DNA of 64,000 nucleotides from Chloracidobacterium sp. (GCA_016706275.1 JADJJY010000002.1:668001-732000), one strand, 5' to 3'; shown: positions 17,799 to 26,877, counted from the stretch's first letter. The notes: a model not told the origin generated them from the sequence alone. Numbers and translations: made by a program.

Positions 17799-18617
17799 AT
17801 GACACCCTTATTTTTACAGTTAATAATTTTCGGTTTACTTGCCGCGGCGGCGAACGTCCTCGGCGGGCTCGTGCTGTTCCCGTCGCAACTGCATCAGAGC
17901 TACAAGCGTTTCCTCAAATACCTGCTCGCACTCGGAGCGGGGTTTATGCTAGCGGTGGCTCTGTTTGAAATATTGCCGAAAACGATCACGATATGGCAGG
18001 CGGCAAATCCAGGCGACCCTGAGAATCTCTACATGCCGATGATGCTGCTACTCGGCGGATATCTGCTCACTCAGTTTGTCGAACACACCATCGCCCCACA
18101 CTTTCACCTTGGCGAAGAGATGCATTGCGACGACGACGACCACTCGCACGACCTGATCTCGACGCGCTCGGCGTACACGGCGGTCGGCGGTTTGCTGGTC
18201 CACACTTTCTTTGACGGTGTAACAATCGCGGCGGCTTCGCAAATAGATGTAAAGGTCGGCTTTCTCGTATTCATCGCCGTCTTTCTGCACAAATTTCCCG
18301 AAGGCTTTACGATCGGCTCGATGGTCATGGCAGCCGGCAAAGGCCGTCGGCAGGTAATGATCGCAACTTCGCTAATGGGCCTGACGACGTTTCTCGGCGT
18401 GATGATCTTTTACTTTATCGGCAATAATGCAGGATCCGCCGTCGCCTACGCCCTTCCCGTCGCCGGAGGCGTCACGCTCTACGTCGCCGCCAGCGACCTC
18501 ATCCCCGAAGTCAACCACCACGGCAACAACAGCGTCTGGGTGTCCCTAGCAGTCTTCGCCGGAGTAGCCCTGTTCTTCGGCACCCATCAACTCCTCCACA
18601 TGGCGTCCGGTCAATAA
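17799..18617 (+). CDS. ZIP family metal transporter
   Basis: Inner-membrane transporter of the ZIP (ZupT/GufA) family, which usually imports zinc or other divalent metals. About eight hydrophobic segments are visible. The metal-site helices carry HTFFDG (His ~135) and HKFPEG (His ~164, Glu ~168). A His/Asp-rich cytoplasmic loop (about 100-117) matches the variable metal-sensing loop. Length 272 aa is normal. Transcribed divergently from the dcw cluster; substrate cannot be told from sequence. Confidence 0.88.
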   Translation: MTPLFLQLIIFGLLAAAANVLGGLVLFPSQLHQSYKRFLKYLLALGAGFMLAVALFEILPKTITIWQAANPGDPENLYMPMMLLLGGYLLTQFVEHTIAPHFHLGEEMHCDDDDHSHDLISTRSAYTAVGGLLVHTFFDGVTIAAASQIDVKVGFLVFIAVFLHKFPEGFTIGSMVMAAGKGRRQVMIATSLMGLTTFLGVMIFYFIGNNAGSAVAYALPVAGGVTLYVAASDLIPEVNHHGNNSVWVSLAVFAGVALFFGTHQLLHMASGQ

Positions 18618-18618
18618 A

Positions 18619-18676
18619 AAACTCCCCGCCCTACCAAGGAGGGGTGGATGCCGTTTCGGCAGACGGGGTGGTTCTC
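18619..18676. repeat. AAGGAGGGGTGG palindromic repeat, copy 2
   Basis: Same order of motifs as the element at 6146-6202: ACTCCCC, a short hairpin ending in AAGGAGGGGTGG, a small palindrome (gccgtttcggc), then ACGGGGTGGTTCTCT. It starts two bases after the ZIP stop codon. The first hairpin is less perfect here. Confidence 0.72.
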
Positions 18677-18733
18677 TCTGTCTTTATCTTCTGACTTCCA
18701 CTTTTCACTATTCATTATTCACTGTTCACTTTC

Positions 18734-18771
18734 TTGGTCCGGTCCGGACCAGGTGGACCAGGGTGGACCAA
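18734..18771 (-). repeat. TGGTCC repeat element, copy 2
   Basis: Palindrome TTGGTCCGGTCCGGACCA followed by two GTGGACCA units, so in opposite orientation to the copies at 11238 and 28732. It lies in the 231-bp space between the ZIP gene and the small TM2-like gene. Confidence 0.88.
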
Positions 18772-18848
18772 CCTTTCAGAAAATCTAATTTCTTGAAACT
18801 TAGCACCACGATGGTCGTAATTAATTAGGGAGGCAGATTGGACACACG

Positions 18849-19058
18849 ATGAGAGAACCTTTATTAGCTGGCATACTTAGTTTACTGATACCCGGGCTCG
18901 GGCAGATCTATAATGGCCGGATACTGATTGGCATTATTTGGTTAATATTGACCGGTTTTTCGTGGATCGGATCGGTTGGCGTTTTGGGATGGGTCATCCA
19001 TCTATTCGCCGCTTGGTGTGCGTATAGTTTTGCAAAGGAAAATCCTGTCAGGGTCTAG
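18849..19058 (+). CDS. Small TM2-like membrane protein
   Basis: A 69-residue protein with two hydrophobic helices. The opening, AGILSLLIPGLGQIYNGR, is the hallmark of TM2-domain and related small membrane proteins: a helix, then a Pro-Gly-Leu-Gly-Gln turn and a basic residue. Function unknown. A GGGAGG sits upstream at a long spacing (about 14 nt). A Rho-independent terminator follows 25 bp after the stop, so it is probably a single-gene transcript. Confidence 0.72.
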   Translation: MREPLLAGILSLLIPGLGQIYNGRILIGIIWLILTGFSWIGSVGVLGWVIHLFAAWCAYSFAKENPVRV

Positions 19059-19083
19059 TTTGGCTTCACGATCCTCCTCTTTC

Positions 19084-19112
19084 GCCCGGTGTCCGATGAT
19101 GCCGGGCTTTTT
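19084..19112 (+). terminator. Rho-independent terminator after the TM2-like gene
   Basis: Stem GCCCGG (19084-19089) pairs with CCGGGC (19102-19107) over a 12-nt loop and is followed by TTTTTA. Confidence 0.75.
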
Positions 19113-19119
19113 ATTTGGG

Positions 19120-19288
19120 CAGTTGTCGGTTATCGGTTATCAGTTGCCAGTGGCAGTAGGCGGGTGAACGGTGTAGTATGAAACATTGCTTTTATGTCAG
19201 GGAAACGCCAGCGGCTCACGCCGTCGCTACCGACGACCAGCCACCGCAGGTGGAACTGACAACCGGCGACTGACAACCGACAACTGAC
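19120..19288. repeat. Degenerate GTTGTCGGTT inverted repeat block
   Basis: The left part (19120-19165) repeats CAGTTGTCGGTTAT-like units; the right part (19236-19288) has the complementary CTGACAACCG units. Together they form a long imperfect inverted repeat ending 2 bp before psd. It looks like accumulated short repeats rather than a gene. Confidence 0.6.
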
Positions 19289-19290
19289 TT

Positions 19291-19902
19291 ATGGTTCGAG
19301 AAGGGATACCTTTTATTTTGATACCGGTCGTTATTGCGGCGGGGCTTGGTTGGTTTGGGCTGTGGCCGGTAGCTGTGGTTTTTGCGGCGGTCGCGCTGTT
19401 TATGATGTACTTTTTCCGCGACCCGCAGCGGACGGTGCCGCAGGACGACGGGCTGATCGTTTCCGCGGCGGACGGTGTTGTGACGCGGATCGATCTGACC
19501 GATACGACCAAGCTCGTGAGCGTTTTTCTATCGCCGCTCGACGTCCACATAAACCGCTCGCCGATCACCGGCACGATCAAGGAAATTAACTACACGCGCG
19601 GCAAGAAAATGCCCGCGACCAAGGACGAAGCGAGCCTTGTGAACGAGCGAAACGCGCTGGTCATCGAGGGAGAAGGCATCACCATTACCTGCACGCAGAT
19701 CGCCGGAATCCTAGCGCGGCGGATTGTCTGTTGGCCAAAAGCAGGGGATAATCTGATTCGCGGACAAAAATTTGGGCTGATCAAGTTTAGTTCGCGGACC
19801 GACCTATTAATGCCCGCCACGGTCGAGCTGATGGTCAAAGTCGGCGACCGAGTAAAGGGCGGAGAAACGGTGATCGCGAGATCAGTGAATAGCGAAAAGT
19901 GA
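19291..19902 (+). CDS. psd: Phosphatidylserine decarboxylase proenzyme
   Basis: Pyruvoyl-dependent enzyme making phosphatidylethanolamine from phosphatidylserine. This is the short (203 aa) bacterial/archaeal type: two N-terminal membrane helices, then FRDPQRTVP, the DG segment (SAADGVV) and VSVFLSPLDVHINRSP. The self-cleavage site, usually Gly-Ser in this class, reads FSSRTD near residue ~168, so the Gly is replaced by Ser. It pairs with pssA 64 bp downstream. No clear ribosome-binding site is seen because repeats fill the upstream space. Confidence 0.9.
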   Translation: MVREGIPFILIPVVIAAGLGWFGLWPVAVVFAAVALFMMYFFRDPQRTVPQDDGLIVSAADGVVTRIDLTDTTKLVSVFLSPLDVHINRSPITGTIKEINYTRGKKMPATKDEASLVNERNALVIEGEGITITCTQIAGILARRIVCWPKAGDNLIRGQKFGLIKFSSRTDLLMPATVELMVKVGDRVKGGETVIARSVNSEK

Positions 19903-19957
19903 AAAACTAAAAGTGAAAATCCTTAAAACTTTTAACTATTAGTTTTTAGTTTTTCAC
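19899..19957. repeat. 14-bp perfect inverted repeat between psd and pssA
   Basis: GTGAAAAACTAAAA (19899-19912) and its complement (19944-19957) flank a 31-nt AT-rich loop. It begins in the psd stop codon and ends 8 bp before pssA, so a hairpin could affect pssA expression. Confidence 0.7.
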
Positions 19958-19965
19958 GGTTATTT

Positions 19966-20829
19966 ATGGCAGACGAGAAAGACAACCGACCACCTCACCG
20001 TGGTATTAAAAAGGGCCTCTATGTGATCCCGACGCTTTTCACTGCAGCAAATGTGGCGATGGGCTATCTGGCGATTTTATCGTCGATCCGTGGCTTTCAT
20101 TTGTCGGCGACCGACCCTGCTCTCGCAGCAACATATTTTAACTCCGCCGGTCTCGCCATCGGACTCGCGATATTGTTTGACACTGTTGACGGCCGAGTGG
20201 CTAGGGCTACGCGGACGGCAACAGAGATCGGTGTTCAATTCGATTCGCTGGCGGACGTGCTAACGTTTGGCATCGCACCGACGGCACTGATCTATGCTTG
20301 GGCGATCGCACCGACATTTGCCGAAGGCTCGTTTGGCCACAACCTCGGCGTATTCCTTTTGTTTATGTATCTGATGTGCGGGGCGTTCCGTTTGGCAAGA
20401 TTTAATCTGCAAGCGACGCGGCCCGTAAAGCTCATCGAGGGTGCGACCAAGGTCGATAAGAAAGCATTTGTCGGATTACCAATACCTCCGGCGGGCGGAT
20501 TGCTTGCTGCTCTTGTGCATTTCGCACCGGCTCCGCTGAGTTCGTACGGCACGGATTCTTCGCAATCTTACACATACGCTTTGTATGCACTTGTTGCTGT
20601 GTTGGCGATATCGATGGTCAGCACGATCCGTTACACGAGCATGAAAACAGCCGGCAAGGGCCGACAGGGATTTTTGCTCGTGTTGGTGCTCGTCGCGATG
20701 GCGATGGGTGTGTGGCTGTATTCGCGATACGCTCTGCTAATTATCGCAGGCCTCTACGTTTCGCATGGCCTGATCTGGTGGGTTTTTCGTTTTATTGGAT
20801 CGAAACTGCGGCCGCAAACTTCTAGCTAA
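19966..20829 (+). CDS. pssA: CDP-diacylglycerol--serine O-phosphatidyltransferase
   Basis: Integral membrane enzyme that makes phosphatidylserine from CDP-diacylglycerol and serine. The CDP-alcohol phosphotransferase signature is intact: DGRVAR, eight residues, G, three, D, three, D (ending FDSLAD). About eight membrane helices are visible. With psd it completes the route to phosphatidylethanolamine. Length 287 aa. Its last codons overlap the convergent aminotransferase gene by 8 bp. Confidence 0.93.
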   Translation: MADEKDNRPPHRGIKKGLYVIPTLFTAANVAMGYLAILSSIRGFHLSATDPALAATYFNSAGLAIGLAILFDTVDGRVARATRTATEIGVQFDSLADVLTFGIAPTALIYAWAIAPTFAEGSFGHNLGVFLLFMYLMCGAFRLARFNLQATRPVKLIEGATKVDKKAFVGLPIPPAGGLLAALVHFAPAPLSSYGTDSSQSYTYALYALVAVLAISMVSTIRYTSMKTAGKGRQGFLLVLVLVAMAMGVWLYSRYALLIIAGLYVSHGLIWWVFRFIGSKLRPQTSS

Positions 20830-21937
20830 AGAATTCCGCTATCGACTCGGCGACGTATTGCTGCTGTTCGGGTGTCAATTCCGGATAGATCGGCAGCGCA
20901 AGCGTCTCTAGCGCGGCCTTTTCCGATTCGGGCATGTCGCCTGGCGTATACCCCAAATACGCAAAACACTCCTGCAAATGCAGCGGCACGGGATAGTAAA
21001 TATCGGTGCCGATTCCCTTTTCGGTCAGGTGAGCACGAAGCTCGTCCCGGCGTCCCGGGACGCGGATGACGTACTGGTTGTAGATGTGTTTTGCGTTAGG
21101 CCGTTCGAACGGAATGCCGATCTGCTCGGTCAGGCCGAGGTCGGTGAAAAGGCGGCGATAGTTGTCGGCGTTCGCGCGGCGTTTGTCGGTCCAAGCGTCG
21201 AGGTGCGGCAGCTTTACCCGTAGGACCGCCCCCTGAAAACCATCGAGCCGCGAATTGAGTCCGACGTATTTGTGGTAATACTTTTCTTCGGAACCGTGTA
21301 CGCGGAGAGCGAGCAGCTTTTTCGCTAAAGCGTCGTCATTCGTTGTGATAAATCCACCGTCACCCATACCGCCAAGATTTTTCGAAGGATAAAAACTAAA
21401 ACATCCGATCTCGCCGATAGCACCTGCCTGCACACCTTCTTCCTCTGCACCGATAGCCTGAGCGGCATCTTCGACAAGCGGGATGTTATGGCGAGACGCG
21501 ATCTCACGCAGCGCGGCCATGTCGGCACATTGACCGTACAGATGAACAGGCTCTATTGCCTTTGTCCGCGAGGTGATCGCGGCCTCGACCTGCGAGGTGT
21601 CGAGATTGTAAGTGACAGGATCGATATCGACAAACACCGGTGTTGCACCGAGCCGTGTGATCGCGCTGACCGTCGCAAAAAAGCTGTATGGCGTCGTGAT
21701 AACCTCGTCACCCGGGCCAATGTCGTACGCCATCAGGGCGAGCAGTATAGCATCGCTGCCCGAGGCACAGCCGATCGCGTATTTCACTCCGCAATATCCG
21801 GCGAGTTCGCATTCGAGCTCCGCGACTTCATTGCCGAGGATAAAACCGTTGGTATCTAATACGCGTGCAAGCGCGGCTTCGATCTCGGGACGAAGGGTTG
21901 CGTTTTGTTCTTTTAGGTCGAGTAAAGGGACATTCAT
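20822..21937 (-). CDS. DegT/DnrJ/EryC1/StrS family aminotransferase
   Basis: PLP-dependent aminotransferase of the family that aminates nucleotide-linked keto-sugars. Marks: CASGSDAI near residue 60, the Asp/Gln segment VEDAAQAIGA, the PLP Lys in FYPSKNLGGMGDGG (~residue 187), and NSRLDGFQGAVLRVKLPHL. Length 371 aa is standard. No sugar-nucleotide dehydratase or glycosyltransferase is adjacent, so the sugar product is unknown. Convergent with pssA. Confidence 0.88.
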   Translation of the reverse strand: MNVPLLDLKEQNATLRPEIEAALARVLDTNGFILGNEVAELECELAGYCGVKYAIGCASGSDAILLALMAYDIGPGDEVITTPYSFFATVSAITRLGATPVFVDIDPVTYNLDTSQVEAAITSRTKAIEPVHLYGQCADMAALREIASRHNIPLVEDAAQAIGAEEEGVQAGAIGEIGCFSFYPSKNLGGMGDGGFITTNDDALAKKLLALRVHGSEEKYYHKYVGLNSRLDGFQGAVLRVKLPHLDAWTDKRRANADNYRRLFTDLGLTEQIGIPFERPNAKHIYNQYVIRVPGRRDELRAHLTEKGIGTDIYYPVPLHLQECFAYLGYTPGDMPESEKAALETLALPIYPELTPEQQQYVAESIAEFFS

Positions 21938-21942
21938 ATTTA

Positions 21943-22013
21943 AGCCGCAGAGTTCCCAGTGACCGCTACGAAAAGATAATTACCCGCTCGGCGAACTCTG
22001 CGTTCTCTGTGGC
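21943..22013. repeat. Imperfect inverted repeat of the AGCCACAGAG type
   Basis: AAGCCGCAGAGTTCCCAGTG on the left and GAACTCTGCG...CTGTGGCTAA on the right are imperfect complements. They lie between the divergent aminotransferase and nth genes. Similar sequences recur in many environmental bacterial genomes from memory; nothing here shows a function. Confidence 0.45.
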
Positions 22014-22074
22014 TAATTCTATCTAATCGACTCGCTGTTTGCATTTTGCAGGTTTTCTTTTTAGCCTCGAACCA

Positions 22075-22719
22075 ATGATTCGCGACAAAAAACAACGTAC
22101 TGCGGAGATAATCAAGCGGCTCAAAAAGGCATATCCTGATGCACATTGCGCACTTGTTCATTCGAATGCGTTTGAGTTGTTGATCGCAACGATCTTGTCG
22201 GCGCAGTGCACGGATGTACGGGTGAATATTGTGACAGCGGATCTGTTTCGCAAGTACCGCGGCCCAGCGGATTTCCTGAATGTCGCTCAGATTGAGTTAG
22301 AAAAAGACATCCACTCGACGGGCTTTTTTCGCAACAAAGCAAAGAATATCCAAGCCGCATGCAAGCGGATCATAGAGGTTTATAGCGGGAATGTGCCGCA
22401 AACGATGGACGATCTTTTGACGCTTGGCGGTGTCGCTCGCAAGACCGCAAACGTAGTGATGGGCAACGCTTTTGGGATCGCGTCGGGTGTTGTGGTCGAT
22501 ACTCATGTCTCGCGGCTGTCGCAGCGGCTCGGCCTTACAAAAGAAAAAACGCCCGAAAAGATCGAGCGTGATCTGGAGAAATTAGTTCCAACGAAAAATT
22601 GGGTGATGTTCCCGCACTGGATGATCTATCACGGGCGGCAGATCTGCGACGCGCGAAAGCCAAAATGCGGTGAATGCACGCTCGCGGATATTTGTCCAAA
22701 GATCGGTGTTGTTAGTTAA
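22075..22719 (+). CDS. nth: Endonuclease III
   Basis: DNA glycosylase/AP lyase that removes oxidised pyrimidines in base excision repair. The helix-hairpin-helix holds the catalytic Lys (LGGVARKTANVV) and the catalytic Asp follows in VVDTHVSRL. The C-terminal [4Fe-4S] loop is complete: C-x6-C-x2-C-x5-C in CDARKPKCGECTLADIC. ATG at 22075 (MIRDKKQRT) is preferred; the frame extends to a TTG at 22039 without useful sequence. It overlaps the convergent STAS-like gene by 8 bp. Confidence 0.95.
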   Translation: MIRDKKQRTAEIIKRLKKAYPDAHCALVHSNAFELLIATILSAQCTDVRVNIVTADLFRKYRGPADFLNVAQIELEKDIHSTGFFRNKAKNIQAACKRIIEVYSGNVPQTMDDLLTLGGVARKTANVVMGNAFGIASGVVVDTHVSRLSQRLGLTKEKTPEKIERDLEKLVPTKNWVMFPHWMIYHGRQICDARKPKCGECTLADICPKIGVVS

Positions 22720-23068
22720 GCAGCCAATCCAGAGCTTCCGCTTCCGAATCCGTCACGAGCATCCTAGCACCGCGATTGACAGCGGCGAGCTCTGCCATTT
22801 TTGTGACGCTCCCGACCGGCATAAGGATCGCGACTTTTAATCTCGTCCCAAACACCTCAGCGGAGTGCTGACCGCCCATAAAGCGGTCAACCTCGCTGAT
22901 GTTTCCGGTGATCCCGCGTGAATCGACCAATACAGCATTTCGTCCCGCCTTTTCAGCTTCGCTTTTTACCTGCCCAATAAATTCGAACAAAGCAGGCAGC
23001 GAAAACTCTCCGGTATTTAAGATGCGTAAATGATCGGGCAGCACTGTAATTTGTAAGTTAAAACCCAT
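22712..23068 (-). CDS. STAS/SpoIIAA-like protein
   Basis: A 118-residue alpha/beta protein with the pattern of SpoIIAA-like/STAS folds: a strand (LQITVLPDHLRI), a helix (LPALFEFIGQVKSEAEK), then a central strand ending in LVDSRGI. No catalytic residues stand out and similarity is structural rather than clear. It starts 12 bp after the M28 peptidase stop and is on the same strand as that gene, so co-transcription is likely. Confidence 0.55.
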   Translation of the reverse strand: MGFNLQITVLPDHLRILNTGEFSLPALFEFIGQVKSEAEKAGRNAVLVDSRGITGNISEVDRFMGGQHSAEVFGTRLKVAILMPVGSVTKMAELAAVNRGARMLVTDSEAEALDWLLN

Positions 23069-23079
23069 TTATCTCCGGA

Positions 23080-24765
23080 CTATGGCTTTGGAGTCGCCGC
23101 AGGTGTTGGGGCCGGCGTAGCGACCGGAGTCGGCAATGCCGGCATTTCTGTCGCCTTAAATCTCGGCAGCATCTCATCACGCATCGCGAGCGTATAAACG
23201 GCGGCCGCGAAGATGATCGCGGATGTTTTAGCGTCGCTCTCGATAATGCGTTCGTACGTGTCGAGATTGGTGTGCCAAGTGACGTTAAAGTATTCAATCG
23301 GATCCTGCGACGCCCCTATTCCCGGCAAACCTGCGGCGTTGAACGACGTACTATCGGTGCCGCCAAGCCCGCGACCGCGAGCACTCGCTACACCGCCAAA
23401 TCCAAGATCCGAAAACGGTGCGAGAGCATCGCGAAGTACCGTCGCCGCTTCGGGCGGCCCGAAGATACTCAAGCCCCGCAGACGTCCCGTGCCGCTATCG
23501 ATGTTGAAATAGCCGTTAAATTTACCGAACTCAGGCGTCGGATTCTCAGCCGTGCCAAAATGCTTTTTGACATATGCCTGCGAACCGAGCAAACCCTGTT
23601 CTTCTCCGCCCCAACAAGCGACGCGGATCGTGCGGCGAGGTTTGACGCCGATCGCTTTCAGGATGCGAGCGGCTTCCATCATCGTCGCACAGCCTACGGC
23701 GTTGTCGGTCGCACCGGTCGCGGAGTGCCACGAATCGAGGTGTCCGCCGAGCATGATAACCTCGTCCTTTTTATCCGAACCCCAGATCTCGCCGATCATG
23801 TTATAACTCGTCACACCGTCCGGCACGATACGGCTGCGGAGGTCAAATTCAAGTTTGACGGCAGTCTTATGTGCGAGCAGCCGATAGATACGGCCAAAAT
23901 CTTCGTTACGCATAACGACCGTCGGGACGACCTTTGTGATGTCGAACGTGCGATTATTAAATGCACGAACGGCACCGCGATCCAGCTGCGATTCGTTGAT
24001 GCGGACGAGGACGTTGTTGTCGAGTAGAAATTTGTCGAGCTGTTCGGAGATCTGTAATGGGTTCAACGCACCTGGTTTTGGTGTCACACCGGCACCGCTG
24101 CCCGCACCGCGTCCCTGACCGCCGGGCCCGCCGGGAGTCGTGTTTGTAGGGTCAAACTGCTTTTTCACCTCTTCGTCGCTGCGGCGTTTCGGTGCCGGAT
24201 CTCTGGATTGATCCACAAACGTCGGCTTGCCTACGAAAACGATCTTGCCATTGACCTGTGTTTTGATGCTGTCAAAATATGCGGTTAATTCCTCTTGTGT
24301 CGGCATTTGCTGAACCGTCGGATTGCCTGCCGCCGGAGTTGTCGGGATAGCAATGCTCACCGCGTCAGAAGTAACAATTCCCTTGGTCGATGGTGTCCAC
24401 GCCAGTACTTCGAACGTAAGCGTATCAGCTTGGGGCGAGAGCATCAGCCCCGTCGCACGCTCGTGCACCCAACCGGGATGACCGAATTCCCACGGTTCCA
24501 ACTCCGATTTATCAAACCCCCAAGACATCATCTCGCGAGCACCCCATTTCGCGGCATTGACGTAATTGGGGGAGCCGGTCAGACGCGGGCCGTAAACGTC
24601 TGAAAAATAATGCATCGTGTTCATTATTTTCGAGTTATCCATACCCTCTTTGCGAATAGCGGCATAGACCTCGGCCTGTTTCGTGTCCTGTGCCAAAACG
24701 GCGGCAGGCAGTATAAATGACTGGAGCAGTATGACAACTGCTATTAAGCGTAAAGCGTTTTTCAT
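23080..24765 (-). CDS. Secreted M28 family zinc metallopeptidase
   Basis: Exported exopeptidase (aminopeptidase/carboxypeptidase type). A Sec signal peptide (residues 1-25, ending VLA-QD) is followed by a PA-like insert and the M28 catalytic domain. The co-catalytic zinc ligands can be read: His ~342 and Asp ~344 (GGHLDSW), Asp ~354 (GATDN), the Glu pair ~388-389 (GGEEQG), Asp ~423 (NIDSGTG) and His ~498 (TWHTNLDT). The tail is Ala/Thr/Pro-rich. The 238 bp between it and the divergent nhaA show no clear further feature. Confidence 0.9.
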   Translation of the reverse strand: MKNALRLIAVVILLQSFILPAAVLAQDTKQAEVYAAIRKEGMDNSKIMNTMHYFSDVYGPRLTGSPNYVNAAKWGAREMMSWGFDKSELEPWEFGHPGWVHERATGLMLSPQADTLTFEVLAWTPSTKGIVTSDAVSIAIPTTPAAGNPTVQQMPTQEELTAYFDSIKTQVNGKIVFVGKPTFVDQSRDPAPKRRSDEEVKKQFDPTNTTPGGPGGQGRGAGSGAGVTPKPGALNPLQISEQLDKFLLDNNVLVRINESQLDRGAVRAFNNRTFDITKVVPTVVMRNEDFGRIYRLLAHKTAVKLEFDLRSRIVPDGVTSYNMIGEIWGSDKKDEVIMLGGHLDSWHSATGATDNAVGCATMMEAARILKAIGVKPRRTIRVACWGGEEQGLLGSQAYVKKHFGTAENPTPEFGKFNGYFNIDSGTGRLRGLSIFGPPEAATVLRDALAPFSDLGFGGVASARGRGLGGTDSTSFNAAGLPGIGASQDPIEYFNVTWHTNLDTYERIIESDAKTSAIIFAAAVYTLAMRDEMLPRFKATEMPALPTPVATPAPTPAATPKP

Positions 24766-25003
24766 AGATTTTCAGGACGCGGTTTTGTCTGAACAACCGC
24801 ATATTTCTTAGATTAGTTTGAAATTATCCGGCGTCACTAACCGGAAAAAAGATTTAATGGGATTATACAGCAAACAACTTAAAAAGGTTTCATTGCTATG
24901 CTAACAGCGTGCTCTAATACTTGTCTTTGCGGTCTGCGTCGATCAGAGACGGAAATGATATTGTGTTTAGAGTTGCAATAAACGTCCGAACTGCTAATCA
25001 ATA

Positions 25004-26215
25004 ATGAGCGTCGTCCAGAGAAAGCTATCTAGATCATTTCAAGCCTTTTTCCAATCTGAGAAATCGAGCGGGATCTTGCTGATCGTGTGCACGGTCGCAT
25101 CGCTAATCGTGACAAATTCTGCACTTGGAGCAGGTTATCTTGGTTTTTGGCAAAGCTATTATGGCGGTTTGAGTATTGAGCATTGGGTAAACGATGCTCT
25201 GATGGCGATCTTTTTTCTACTGATCGGCCTCGAACTCGAACGCGAGCTTTACAACGGCGAACTGTCCAATTTCAAGAACGCTTTGCTGCCGATCTTTGCG
25301 GCGTTGGGTGGCGTCGCGTTTCCCGCATTGATACATTTTGTTTTAAATCGCGGAACTGACACACAAGCTGGTATCGGCATCCCGATGGCGACCGATATCG
25401 CGTTTGCCCTCGGCGTGTTGGCGATACTCGGAAGCCGCGTTCCGGCGTCGCTCAAAATATTTCTAACTGCTTTAGCGGTTATCGACGATCTTTTTGCGAT
25501 CGTTGTCATCGCTATCTTTTACACTGCGAAGTTGACAATACTTTATCTGGCGGGGTCGTTGGCGGTTTTTGTGGTGTTGCTGATTCTCAGACGTTATTTC
25601 CGTGTAATGCGATTATTGCCGTACCTGGTCGGCGGCGTACTGATGTGGTTTTTGATGTTAAAGTCGGGCGTTCACGCGACGATTGCTGGTGTTTTGCTCG
25701 CTTTCACCATACCGTTTTCCGCGAAAGAAGATGATGAAGACTCGCCGTCGCACAAACTCGAAAACTTTCTCCATATGCCCGTCGCGTTCGTCATTTTGCC
25801 GATCTTTGCGCTCGCAAACACCGGGATAATTATCGGAGCCGACTGGTATCAGTCGCTTTCGGCGGCCAATAGTTCCGGCATTATCCTCGGACTTGTCGCA
25901 GGCAAACCCCTCGGCATTACGCTTTTAAGTTTCATCGCCGTAGCATTTGGAATTTGCCGTCTTCCGCTCGACCTCAACTGGAAACATATCTTTGGTGCCG
26001 GGCTGCTAGGCGGCATCGGATTTACGATGTCGATATTTATCACCAATCTCGCATTTACCCGGAACGCCGCCATCATCAACGCCTCAAAAATGGCGATATT
26101 GTTTGCCTCGCTTACTGCGGGAACAATCGGTTTTCTTTGGCTTAAATTATTTGGCCAACCTGAGGAATCTGATGAAGATTTGGATACGATGGATTTCGAT
26201 GTGACCGAGGTGTAG
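25004..26215 (+). CDS. nhaA: Na+/H+ antiporter NhaA
   Basis: Inner-membrane secondary transporter exchanging sodium for protons. About twelve membrane segments are visible. The ion-binding pair of aspartates sits at ~161-162 (AVIDDLFAIV), with the conserved upstream Asp ~131 in PMATDIAFALG. Other marks are FFLLIGLELERE and GAGLLGGIGFTMSIFI. Length 403 aa with an acidic C-terminus. It is transcribed alone. Confidence 0.95.
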   Translation: MSVVQRKLSRSFQAFFQSEKSSGILLIVCTVASLIVTNSALGAGYLGFWQSYYGGLSIEHWVNDALMAIFFLLIGLELERELYNGELSNFKNALLPIFAALGGVAFPALIHFVLNRGTDTQAGIGIPMATDIAFALGVLAILGSRVPASLKIFLTALAVIDDLFAIVVIAIFYTAKLTILYLAGSLAVFVVLLILRRYFRVMRLLPYLVGGVLMWFLMLKSGVHATIAGVLLAFTIPFSAKEDDEDSPSHKLENFLHMPVAFVILPIFALANTGIIIGADWYQSLSAANSSGIILGLVAGKPLGITLLSFIAVAFGICRLPLDLNWKHIFGAGLLGGIGFTMSIFITNLAFTRNAAIINASKMAILFASLTAGTIGFLWLKLFGQPEESDEDLDTMDFDVTEV

Positions 26216-26262
26216 ACGGCGCATTGATCTCGTCGATTCGTCTTGAAAATAAGGCAGCCCTA

Positions 26263-26877
26263 TTAATTAGTCGCCGTTCTGAGTTCCTCGTTTGCCTTTG
26301 AAAACACATTAAACCCCGAACGCAAAAGGAGACAAACCAATGCGAGCGCGATGATTATGTCGGGCCAGCCTGACCCAGTTAACCAAACGGCACCGGCGGC
26401 GACAAAGACGGATATATTCGAAGCGATATCGTTACGAGAACATTCCCACACCGAACTCATATTTACATCGTCCGTGCGGTGACGCGTAAGCAAGAACAGA
26501 CATAGCGAGTTTCCGGTGAGTGTTAACAAACTAACGACACCCATTATCTCGAAGACCGGAAGCGTCGGCGCGAACAGCCTATAGACCACCTGCCCGAGAA
26601 CAATAAGAGCAGCAAGCAAGATCAATGAACCTTTGAAAAGAGCAACCTGCGCCTTGGCCCGCGACGATCTATAAACGACGTAGAGACTGAGTGCGTACGT
26701 GATCGCGTCGCCCAGATTATCGAGAGAATCGGACAAAAGCGCGCTGGAACCCGCGTAAATACCCGCTCCGATTCCCGCAGCGAACATCACAACGTTTATA
26801 ACGAGCACGATCCTTAGCGTCGAACTCTGTCGCTCACGCAAAGTATCTATTGCACAATCATCTTCACAAATCGCCAT
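26263..26877 (-). CDS. Short CDF-type cation transporter
   Basis: Membrane protein (204 aa) related to cation diffusion facilitators. It has about five to six helices. The first metal-site half is present (LLSDSLDNLGDA); the second, usually HxxxD, reads ECSRNDIASN. It ends after the membrane part, so the usual C-terminal cytoplasmic metal-binding domain is missing. N-terminal Cys/Asp residues (CEDDC) could bind metal. Divergent from a DUF3703 gene, which suggests metal resistance. Substrate unknown. Confidence 0.75.
   Translation of the reverse strand: MAICEDDCAIDTLRERQSSTLRIVLVINVVMFAAGIGAGIYAGSSALLSDSLDNLGDAITYALSLYVVYRSSRAKAQVALFKGSLILLAALIVLGQVVYRLFAPTLPVFEIMGVVSLLTLTGNSLCLFLLTRHRTDDVNMSSVWECSRNDIASNISVFVAAGAVWLTGSGWPDIIIALALVCLLLRSGFNVFSKANEELRTATN

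Noticed and set aside
19120..19288. Possible CRISPR-like repeats
   Set aside because: Units are degenerate, lack unique equal-length spacers, and face each other as an inverted repeat; no cas genes are present.
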